In this document: positions 21,426 to 31,542 of the stretch, piece after piece
How the letters are laid out: each line of letters opens with the position of its first letter
Position numbering within the stretch: position 1 is the stretch's first letter
NCBI GenBank assembly: GCA_016800925.1
Contig: JABCPU010000114.1
Coordinates: 62,001 to 126,000 of the forward strand
Reading direction: 5' to 3'
From: Suillus spraguei
Taxonomy: Eukaryota; Basidiomycota; Agaricomycetes; Boletales; Suillaceae
Length of the DNA: 64,000 nucleotides
Notes under the pieces: model-generated
Databases searched by the model: none
Told to the model about the DNA's origin: nothing
What the model saw: the letters and a program-made list of their open reading frames with translations, nothing else
Translations under genes and position numbers: made by a program

Positions 21426-24400
21426 ATGGATCCCTCAGAGATAAGAAAGAAAATCGATCGCTTTCGAGTCCTCGTTATAGGAAGAGCGAATGCAGGAAAA
21501 ACTACCATCCTCCAGAGAGTTTGCAACACACGGGATAATCCAGAAATCTATAACAGCGCCGGAGAAAAGGTGCGCCTCATGATGCTGGCAGGAAGATGGT
21601 AGTGATGACTGAGCGATGGACATCAGATTAATACCGCAGTTTTAATGGCTTCTACAGAGGTTGCGTGTACTTTCAATAGTCGGTAGCATGAGCTGACGCG
21701 TTATCAGCGTGGAGAGCATGATATCGAGAATGAGATGGTGTTTCGAAGTAACCCGGGATTCGTCTTTCACGATTCACGCGGGTTTGAAGCAGGCGGCGAA
21801 TCCGAATTCGACAAGGTCAAGGCATTTATTACTAGCCGTTCGAAGGAAACCAGATTAACAAATCAACTTCATGCCATCTGGTAATTGCATCCATCAATCG
21901 CGACGGGCGCTATCTCACGGTTTTACCATAGGTACTGCATCCCCATGGACGAGGCATGCAGGTCATTTACGAAAGGCGAGATCAAATTTTTCTCCCAGTG
22001 CGACACAGGAAGCAGTAAGCTTTTTTACCAGACCATCATTGATGTTCGACTGATGCGCAGAATCTCAATTCTCAGTTCCAGTGATCGTATTGTTTACCAA
22101 ATTCGATGCCCTGTACGACGACGCATACACAAGGCTGAAATCAGAGGGAGCATCGATGGAGGAGGCAGAGGAACAGGCACCAAAGCGTGCCGAAGACTTA
22201 TTTGCCATGGGGCCGCAATTGAGATTTCTATACCACTCCAAAGATATTAAACGCCCTCCGAAATGTCACATATGCCTCCCTAGTAAGTTGTTGCTCATCT
22301 TATGAATCTGATACCTGACGACGCTCATCCATTAGACATGGACAAAGACGATGCAGATTGCGGGCCACTTATCGAACGCACAGCTGGAACTTTGGATAAC
22401 GAAGTGCTAAAGCAATTATTCGTGTCGACCCAGCAGACTAACTTGGAGGTCTGCATGAAATATGCAGTCGAGAGGTAACTACCAATGATCTCATTGACCT
22501 GCCGTGAGCGTTAGCGACTGATATTGTCCAGCACACTGCCAGGACATTTTGGCTCTTTGGAGACAACGGCATTTGATGGCCAAGAGATATTAACACAATT
22601 GGGTGACTGGTTTCCACATCTTGCGGTAAGATCATCAGAACTTTGAAGGTTGCTCTCATTTACATTGGGCGATTACTTGCAGAAAGTACGTCTGGCAATC
22701 TTCATTTGAGCTCTAGCCATGCTGATCCAAGTCGTTGCTCACTGTTCGCAGTACGTGAGTGTGTTGATCTTCCTTCGAGCTCGAGCCAGCCATGCTGATC
22801 CAAGTCGTTGCCCACTGTTCGCAGGCTGTGAGTGTGTTGATCCTCCTTCGAGCTCGAGCCCTGCTGATCCAAGTCGTTGCCCACTGTTCGCAGTGGGTGA
22901 GTGTGTTGATCCTCCTTCGAGCTCGAGCCATGCTGATCCAAGTCGTTGCCCACTGTTCGCAGGGTGTGAGTGTGTTGATCCTCCTTCGAGCTCGAGCCAT
23001 GCTGATCCAAGTCGTTGCCCACTGTTCGCAGCGTGTGAGTGTGTTGATCCTCCTTCGAGCTCGAGTCATGCTGATCCAAGTCGTTGCCCACTGTTCGCAG
23101 CGTGTGAGTGTGTTGATCCTCCTTCGAGCTCGAGCCATGCTGATCCAAGTCGTTGCCCACTGTTCGCAGGCTGTGAGTGTGTTGATCCTCCTTCGAGCTC
23201 GAGTCATGCTGATCCAAGTCGTTGCCCACTGTTCGCAGGCTGTGAGTGTGTTGATCCTCCTTCGAGCTCGAGCCATGCTGATCCAAGTCGTTGCCCACTG
23301 TTCGCAGACTGTGAGTGTGTTGATCCTCCTTCGAGCTCGAGCCATGCTGATCCAAGTCGTTGCCCACTGTTCGTAGTGGGTGAGTGTGTTGATCCTCCTT
23401 CGAGCTCGAGCCATGCTGATCCAAGTCGTTGCCCACTGTTCGCAGGGTGTGAGTGTGTTGATCCTCCTTCGAGCTCGAGCCATGCTGATCCAAGTCGTTG
23501 CCCACTGTTCGCAGCCTGTGAGTGTGTTGATCCTCCTTCGAGCTCGAGCCATGCTGATCCAAGTCGTTGCCCACTGTTCGCAGGCTGTGAGTGTGTTGAT
23601 CCTCCTTCGAGCTCGAGTCATGCTGATCCAAGTCGTTGCCCACTGTTCGCAGGCTGTGAGTGTGTTGATCCTCCTTCGAGCTCGAGCCATGCTGATCCAA
23701 GTCGTTGCCCACTGTTCGCAGGCTGTGAGTGTGTTGATCCTCCTTCGAGCTCGAGCCATGCTGATCCAAGTCGTTGCCCACTGTTCGCAGTGGGTGAGTG
23801 TGTTGATCCTCCTTCGAGCTCGAGCCATGCTGATCCAAGTCGTTGCCCACTGTTCGCAGACTGTGAGTGTGTTGATCCTCCTTCGAGCTCGAGCCATGCT
23901 GATCCAAGTCGTTGCCCACTGTTCGCAGGTTGTGAGTGTGTTGATCCTCCTTCGAGCTCGAGTCATGCTGATCCAAGTCGTTGCCCACTGTCCGCAGACT
24001 GTGAGTGTGTTGATCCTCCTTCGAGCTCGAGCCATGCTGATTCAAGTCGTTGCTCACTGTTCGCAGGCTGTGAGTGTGTTGATTTTCCCGAGTTCGAGCC
24101 ATGCTGATCCAAGTCGTTTCCCACTGTTCGCAGGCTGTGAGTGTGTTGATCATCCTCCTTTGAGCTCAAGTCATCCTAAATCGAGCCGTCTCCCATCCGT
24201 TCATAGCATGTGAGCCCATTGGTTCTCTGCCGAGTTCAAGCAATCCTGACCAAAGTAATTGATGATCTATTTTCAGGAGGTCAGTACATTGGTCCTCTAC
24301 CGACCTCCAAGTACTTACCGACGAAACCATCGACCCGTTGACAGCTTGTGAGTGTGATCACGCTGTGTTGACCTCCTGCCTTCTTCACTGATGTGATCGC

Positions 24401-25771
24401 TGATCTATTGTCAGGGTGTGAGTGTATTTATTTTTCGTCGCCCTTGTGCCATACTGACCGACAAAATTGCCACTTCGCTAACAGGTTGTGAGTTGGTCAA
24501 CTCACCATCGAGCTAAAGCCATGCTAACTGAAGACATCGCCCATCCATTCACAGGACGTAAGCGCATCGATATGCAGTCTGATTGGAGCATGACTGACCA
24601 ATGAAATTACCAATCCTTGTTGACAGCGAGTGAGTGTGTTCATCTGCCATTGAGCTCGAGCATTGCTGATCCATTGACAGAGGGTGAGTCTCTTCACTCC
24701 CAATCGAGCTTTAGCCTTGCTCAACAATCACGTTGCTCATCCATTGACAGAAAGTCAGTGTGCTGATCCTCCATCGCGTTGGCGCTTAGCTTACCACTGA
24801 ATACTGCACATTCCTTGACAGATTGTGAGTGTTTTTATCCTATAGCCTTCCTCGCGAACAACATATTTAATCCATTAATAGGACGTTGGTTTCTTCATTC
24901 TTCTTTGACTTCGAGCCATGCTGACCCAAGATGTTGCACATTGGTAGAATGTGAGTATATCAATCGTCAGCAGAGGTAGACAATTTTAAACTTTCCTGTC
25001 GTGGCCAGCTTTCTCAGAGTCGTCGTGATGAGATGCATTCTAGGTTGCTCTCTGTGGTATGTCCAATTGGTCACAGATTGGACACATTTCTCATATTGCG
25101 AATGTATTAGGTCTCTGGCTCATCACGGCTGGAGAACGATGTTCATTTCATTTCTGGTGAATTTTGAGGCTACATTGCAATGAACCTGCCATCTTCTTAC
25201 CGATGATCCAGCTGCTGTCATCATCTTCGAACACTCCTTTTACATTTTCGACAAGCGGCGCAATACTCAGGACAAGCAGAAGTCTGACCCTTCTTTTTTT
25301 GTCGCTCTCGAGCAGTACATTGCGTCTCCGCATGCAGTTGCTGTCAGGGAAGGTGTGAGCGCTGCTGTCCTGGCATATGAAGAAGCTGTCACCACTGCCG
25401 CCCGCGCATATGAAGAAGCTGTCACCACTGCCGCCCGCGCATATGAAGAAGCTGTCTCCACATACACATATCAAGGACGCTTGCCTGCTTGGATGGCGAA
25501 GTTACAGTTTGAACGCTTCCAGAGGAAGGCAAAGGAAGATTTTGAACGCTCTAGGAAGAGGGAGAAAGAATCTTTTGAACGCTCTAGGAAGAGGGAGAAA
25601 GAATCTTTTGAACGCTCTAGGGAGAAGGAGAAAGCATCTTTGTGCTCTCGGGCAAAGGCGGACCTAACGAAGACTATTCTTGAAATCACTCTAAATCATC
25701 GCCTGTGTATGTTTCACCATCATGTTATTGCAACAATCCTGCTGATCCGCTTGTCTTTAGCGAGACCTTGA
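21426..25771 (+). CDS. P-loop GTPase with 34 one-codon micro-exons, unit B (45 exons)
   Basis: Start ATG 21426. Exons 1-7: 21426-21569, 21627-21659, 21708-21880, 21932-22014, 22076-22282, 22336-22474, 22532-22625. Micro-exons (3 nt each) start at 22683, 22752, 22825, 22894, 22963, 23032, 23101, 23170, 23239, 23308, 23377, 23446, 23515, 23584, 23653, 23722, 23791, 23860, 23929, 23998, 24067, 24134, 24207, 24277, 24345, 24415, 24485, 24555, 24627, 24681, 24751, 24832, 24892, 24948. Then 25009-25056, 25111-25156, 25212-25706, 25761-25771 (tga). Total 524 aa, open throughout. The G1/G3/G4 motifs match unit A.
The C-terminal exon is 99 nt longer than in A: one more 33-bp YEEAVTTAARA-type repeat and two more 33-bp FERSRKREKES repeats. 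Confidence 0.82.
22686..24133 (+). repeat. Array B: 21 near-identical introns separated by single codons
   Basis: Same 66-nt intron unit as array A (two variants: 70 nt at 22755-22824 and 64 nt at 24070-24133). The units are more uniform than in A. Many are identical over 66 nt. The 22 flanking and internal codons are gct x8, tgg x3, act x3, ggt x2, cgt x2, and aaa, tac, cct, gtt once each. Confidence 0.93.
24134..25008 (+). other. Distal micro-exon series, unit B
   Basis: Twelve distal codons read H-E-L-G-V-D-R-R-K-I-D-N, against N-E-L-G-V-D-R-(NLN)-K-I-D-N in A, separated by introns matching those of A. The exon at 24681 is a plain codon (agg) where A has nine bases. Confidence 0.85.
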
Positions 25772-26271
25772 GGTTAGGCAATGTAACACGACATCAATAT
25801 TGTTCCGAGTGGAGCTGCGGTGTCTTGGCTGTGGATGCAGGTTGCTTGAAAGGTCTGTCGAGGTAGATTCAGGATGTAGAGCTATGCGAAATGGTTGTAT
25901 GAGGGACAATGACGAGAACTGCTGCGCTCGATGTACACCGAGTATACTATCTGTTGAAGCGCCCTCAGGGGTATGCCTTGCGTGTCTCAACTTGCGTGAC
26001 TTTCTCGACAAAGACATGCGTTTATTGTCATTGAAATCTTACACACTACGTAGATAACTAAATTGAAAGTTTATGACAACAGTAGTGACCCCAGTAGGTG
26101 GTTGATAGATAAGATCCCCAAAAGACCTGGCTGTGAGTAGAAGATGGCGTGCAAACTCGATGGATTTTGAGCAGTGGACGCACCTTGAAATTTTCCAACT
26201 TTCGTTCTTTGAGGGACAGCGTGTAATGTGCATATGGTCATAATTCTTGGTTATGAAATTTCATAAGACAG

Positions 26272-26654
26272 ATGGATTATTTACTTCTGCTCTGTGCATG
26301 CCACGGTCAAAATAAATTCTTATTTCTCACTAATATGACAGGAAGGGTTAACGATCGCGTGGATCATAACCTGGGGTATATGCATCTTCTTGAGGGACCG
26401 ATAGAGGACGCCGTCGTGGAACAAAGGAGAAAGGAACTTATCGGATGTCGACATCAGATCGATGGAGAATTTTGCAGCGCTGGATGTTACCTATGCTATA
26501 GTCTCCAGTCGGACCTTAGTGTTTCATGGGTGTCTCATAAACGTGCGAGCACGTCAAAGTCTAACGACTGAATCCTGTGACCGTGAGCTTGCTATGGCCG
26601 ACGAAGGATTCCGGCGTATATTTCAGGACATCAACAAAATTGTCGACCCTCTAT
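26272..26654 (+). pseudogene. Unrecognised coding-like fragment, unit B
   Basis: Copy of 16414-16796. Here the second frame is open from ATG 26462 (MENFAALDVTYA) to the stop at 26656, ending INKIVDPL. Product not recognised. Confidence 0.35.
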
Positions 26655-26899
26655 AAGGTTCGAGTCATGATGGAACAGATAAAGTAAGTAGTGAGCATAT
26701 AAATTCGCACCACGCAGAGATTCTCGGAAGGGAGGCGTTGATTTTGACCATCCTCCTAAGCCAGACATATAGTGGAGTGACGGTCCTATGCGATGAAAAT
26801 GAAAGTAGAAGATGAAAGAGGTGCGTAGCGGGAAGACATACTGATAGGTGCTGGCGCCTCCAAAGCAAATGCTCATCACAATTTTCCCCTCTTCCGTTC

Positions 26900-27390
26900 C
26901 TCCGGCACATTATGCTACTGCAGCTGAATGAGCGGGTAAGCAGGGCGTCCATATTCCCAGTCACATATCTGATGAGGAAGACAAACGCGAAGAATCCTGT
27001 TGTCAAGTTGACGGTGACAGGTGTTGGCTGAGCGGTACGAGCTGGATAAGCCCCATGCTTACTACCTGTCACAATGGGGTTGTGTTTGTTCCACATGGAC
27101 TGGGAAGCTCGTAGTGAAAATCTGTGGGAGGACGGATGTTGTTGGGAGAGATTGCATACTTTTGTGGATGTAGAGGAGTATGTGTTTGTAGGTTTGTTTG
27201 TTGAAGGAGCTGGTATATGATTTATTTGCGTATCGAGAGATGGCTGGAGTGGTAATGAGAGGGAGCTGTGACTAGGAGTGAGTCAAATGCTGGAGTTAGA
27301 GTAGGTTTGTTGAAGGTGGGAGATACCGTAGGGCTGGGAGGTCAGTTTATTCGATAGATGAGCTGAACGATGCATTTAGATATCAAGAAG
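26900..27390 (-). pseudogene. Decayed copy of velvet gene 3' end, unit B
   Basis: Near-identical to the unit A relic at 17040-17530, so the velvet fragment was already in the block before it duplicated. Confidence 0.75.
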
Positions 27391-27403
27391 GTAATGTACA
27401 AGT

Positions 27404-28446
27404 ACTTTGGAATTTGATTCAGTGTTTGCCGAGGGGTAGGATAGAATCTTGATCAGGCCTCGAGCTCAAGCCCTAGGCCCAGGTCCAAATAAATGAACCC
27501 GTTCCTGAGTACGCTGAGAAACTGACCGGTCATAGGCATCTCACCCGACGATCTGGATCAACACGTAACCTAGGTATGACGTATATTGAATCGACCTGGT
27601 TCCTGGTACTCAACCCACCAATGTAGTACATAGTAATTAGGGACCAGGGTGAGGCCAAATCGGCAGTACTTTGTTTTAACTTTAAATTTCAAGCGTAGTG
27701 AATGCTCTGCATTCAGCATTCTGGGGGCGCCGCTAGGGATACTATGGTCTCCAATGGGCGACTATTACCGCTTGCCTTGTAAACAAACAAGAGTGTAAGG
27801 ACATAACAAAACACTTGCCTGTCTTATCAGTCTAACGATTGAATTCCATGTATGAAGGCTTGGATTGCTGCGGCTGACGGCCATCGCCAAGAGTTAAGAT
27901 TCCGGTGTGTAATTCAAGATATGAACAAGTCTCAATCATCTTTCGATGGTTAAGTCATAGTGCATCGCTTTGCAGTCACATATTGAGATTCATTGCCTTG
28001 CTAAACCGGACGTGGATTATGAGACGGGAGCCGGACCTGGGGCCGGTAGCAGTCACTTGCGCCAGAGTGTGGGTGAGATGAAAATTATACGGGTACTAAT
28101 TGCGAGGTTGAATGAGCGGATCTAGACACGCTGACTCGGTGACAGGATGACGATGAAGGCAGTGGAGATACATTGTTGAAATTCAAAGTTGGGTCAGAGC
28201 AGTACGGGCGCACGGCGGGTAATCTAATTCCCAACGTCAAGATCATTGACCGTGACCTGGAACATTCACGTACGTAATATATACCAGCCAGTGGGAGTTT
28301 GCGCGGCTTTCCGAAACGTCTGTGCGATCATAGTTCTGGAACCACCAAAATGTGCGTATAATATGCATGTGGTTACCACACAAGTCCTACTCGAATACTC
28401 CCTAGTACTAACGGAGTAACCGTGATAGTTGCGCTAAATTCTCCTT
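27404..28446. other. Right flank of unit B with older relics
   Basis: Holds the second copy of the ~50-bp flank sequence (27565-27613), a decayed match to the 16414-16796 fragment (27825-27945) and a GGTTGAATGAGCGGATCTAG segment (28103-28140) also found at 18065-18105. These look like remains of an earlier partial copy of the block. No gene. Confidence 0.5.
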
Positions 28447-30538
28447 ATGAATGTTTTCAATCCTCGCATTCTTGACGCCAGTATCCGTGATGTGATAGGC
28501 TGCCTATCCGACATTCAAAAGGCTGACGTTCTACTCCACGCCTTGCAGCATCTGCCATTAGAAGGGTACGTGTTCTGCCACTACTTATAAAATCTAGATT
28601 TGATGTGCATCACAAAGGTCCCGATTGTCATGGAGATGCCATTCAGTCGTTTCTCCAGGTTTCGGGCGTTCCACCAGCAGATGTTGCAAGAGCTCTTCTC
28701 TTACGTGCTAAAACCCGTATAGCAGCTGGGTACCGAACCTCCGCACAACAAGGTCAGATTCATGCATTCCATTATCTTCCGTGCAATGATGATGACACTA
28801 CTATCTTTCAGATTTGCTGGCCATTCTATCGTCAGATCCCACAATCAAGATGCTAAGCCGTAATGCAATCTGAACATCTGCGACAAGAAATGGTAAGCTG
28901 AGCAACCCTTTTATGTGGCCCTTTGACAAATACTTCAAAGCTTATTACGGAACCTGATAGTCCGCCTCGTTTTTCTGCCGAAGTCTGGAGAGAAATTGCT
29001 CTCTATCTTCCCAAGCGCGATCTAAAGTCTCTTTTGTTGGTCCACACGCACTCTCTCGCATTGCAAGTCAGCTTATTTTCCGCGAAATCGATCTACATTT
29101 TACGGCGTCGCCGGAACCCCCCAGGGCCGATAACAGATACAGGATATCCATAGTGATCACGACGAGCAGGAGCTTGACGTCTGGCACTACCAGCGAAGTG
29201 CAGATATTCTTACCCGCATTCTCGTGGATCCTGCCTTTGCCTCGCAGGTCAGAAGTTTAAGCGTATATGCTGTTATTTCAGACCCGTCACACACATTGAC
29301 CTTTCAGACTGGTTTGTGCTCACTTTTTGATACTACTATGTCTCAATCCATCCTAGGAATGTTAATAAACTCTTTGCCTAAGCTCGGCAACCTTCGCAGT
29401 GTGCATTGTTCAGGCAACAGGGAGCTAATCAACCCTATGCTTGACACAATGTGCGCTTCAAACCATCGTCTTTACAGCCTGTCCATTAAGTGAGTCATTT
29501 CATACTTTCTTTCCCAAAAATGGCCTGCATGTTCACGCTCCGCAAGTCTTGTTAATCGTTCGGGGGATATTAACATCCCACCATTCAAGCATATCACGCA
29601 TTTCTCGATCACAACCGAGGGAACCGATAGTACATCTACCTACGACTTTATATCACAAAGTGACGTCAACCTGCGCTCGCTGATCATCAGAACACCAACT
29701 GGAGATTCCCGACGGATGTCATCTCCGTTCGTCACTTGACGATCATCGAGTTCCAAGGTTGTTTTTCCGCAGATGGTCAGGTCTTCTCAGATATCTTGTC
29801 TACCGGCCACCAACTGGAGTCACTGACATTGTCAGGTATCCTGCAATGCACTCCATCAGCGACGTTCCGCCTGTATAGGTCCTCGCTTCCGTTCTGACAC
29901 CTTTTCTCTCAAGATTGTCGGTCTGCATCGGCATGTCATGGACAGGGACCTCGTGCCTGCTATCTTGGAATTTTTGAGAGATCGCAAACATCTTCATTCC
30001 TTCCACCTTATCGTGCCTAGCGCAGACCATCGTCGCATTGGTTTTGACGCGTCTGCTTGGGGTGTGCTACCTTCTCTAATAAACCTCCGTAGCCTTTGTA
30101 TCAGCTATCCTAGAGATCTTTCTCCTTCGCTAGCGAGTTGGCTTATCCCACGGAGCGTTCGTGCGCTCACCATGGAGATTATGGTACCCCCTGCAGAAGA
30201 CCTTCTTCTTTTCATGAACGTGAGTCGGGTACGCCCGTATTGAAAAGAGGAGCCAGCAGCATTAATGCGTTTTATTATAGCAATTGCGCCCTGGAGTCCC
30301 TCCCCTTCTTACGTTTATTGGTATGACAAACTTTCCGATACGCTCGGTCATCAACTTGATCGACAACGGCTTTTCCAACGTGCGGGTTGTGCGTATCGAC
30401 GAGAGTGTCTGGAGTATTATCCGCTTGGATGATGGGTCGATGAAGATCGAGCAGTGGCCATATCGGAGGATCAAGTACCACACAGTGACATGGTTGGAGT
30501 CCCTTGGGTGCGAAGATGCAATACGGCACCTGGTATGA
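28447..30538 (+). pseudogene. F-box protein gene relic
   Basis: Starts ATG 28447 (MNVFNPRILDASIRDVIG). An N-terminal helical part follows, then an F-box-like segment RFSAEVWREIALYLPKRDLKSLLLV (28975-29040), then Leu-rich repeats (DILTRILVDPAFASQVRSL; LVPAILEFLRDRKHLHSF; LPSLINLRSLCISYPRDL) to a stop at 30538. F-box proteins link substrates to SCF ubiquitin ligases. Family-like sequence continues only by changing frame near 29043 (one base missing), 29120-29150, 29695 and 29900, and there is an early stop near 28870. Some breaks could be unrecognised introns, but at least two are not spaced like introns, so I call it a pseudogene. Confidence 0.7.
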
Positions 30539-31542
30539 TAAACACGAGGAGAATTTCCCAAACAAAAACGTTGAATGTACTTCTATAATGGTTCTACCTC
30601 CTAATGTTCTGCTTATTGGATAACTTTCTGCAGGCGCGAAATCTGAGGGACAGCATAGCATAATCGCTTTGGAAGGGGTGACGCTGTGTCGGCCTGTTCG
30701 TGGTCTAGTATGACAATGGCTGGAAACACCACGCTGTGGACGAACTTTGCAACAGCTATCAGGCGATAGCAAGATAAGTTTGCGAAATTACGACCTATCC
30801 CCGAAACGCGTGGACAGACAACAATGCTTCCAGTGGTATGTCGGTGCTATCATACCGTGCCACTGGCACACGACTATCGCATAGCATCCTTCGCGAGGAC
30901 ATGATGTTCTCATCCAAGTGGCTACTCTGTCTTCCCTGAATCGCTCCAATTCAATAAGGCTGCCTTGCGACTTTGATGAACTTGCTGTGTTATTGAGATA
31001 TCCTGATGCCTTGCTGCCAATTGGAGTTCAAGGCGCCAAATGCAGGGTATATGGTGCTTCGCATTCAGGGTGCCGGATGCAGGGTATACGTGCTTATACC
31101 ATGCTGTTTTCGTACCCATGGTTTCTATTTATAGCAGCGACTCCACTCGGCAAGCTGCAGATCGTCCTGATCACTACGTGTCAGTCGGTGGCAACAACAC
31201 TCAGCAGGCGTCATGAAAGTACCCATGTTTAACGGAGCGTCATTATCGCATCTCATATACTGTGGTCGACCCTAGTTGGTTGGTGTATCTATAGTGGCCT
31301 CGTTGTCTGCGCCTCGTTGTAGACAATGAGGCCATTGCATTCAATGAAGGTGTGGGCCGCAGCCTTGAGCTACTTCAAAAGCCCGGATGATGATACAAAT
31401 GCAGTCATCTCCGTCATCATTCCATTGATACTTTCATTCCTGACAGACTCGAAGGGTCCGCAAGGCCGCTCCCGTTTTCCGTAAGGTTTACCGGCTTCCA
31501 TGCTAGTGCTATAGCTGACCAGGATATAGAAAACGAAATAAC
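30539..31542. other. Intergenic
   Basis: No supported ORF. A short inexact repeat (TGCAGGGTATA with ATTCAGGGTGCCGG, 31043-31090) and two GTTGTCTGCGCCTCGTTGTAG-type direct repeats near 31300-31325 are the only structure seen. Confidence 0.35.

Larger units (their letters stand above)
18107..27403. repeat. Segmental duplication, unit B
   Basis: Second direct copy of the divergent GTPase-pair block; see unit A at 8323-17545. It starts 9.78 kb after unit A. It lacks the promoter duplication, has five more 69-bp repeats and a longer coiled-coil exon. Confidence 0.95.

Noticed and set aside
22686..24133. CRISPR-like array (long repeats with short variable parts)
   Set aside because: Eukaryotic nuclear DNA. 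The variable part is 3 nt and the repeats carry splice donor, branch and acceptor motifs inside a coding gene.
22702..24153. 483-aa minus and 462-aa plus repeat ORFs in array B
   Set aside because: Same reason as for array A. No start context, domain or signal, and the ORF ends where the repeat ends.
8511..27403. Unit A/B duplication as an assembly artefact
   Set aside because: The copies differ by many substitutions, repeat numbers, a promoter duplication and a unique 0.56-kb spacer, so they are real separate loci or long-diverged copies.
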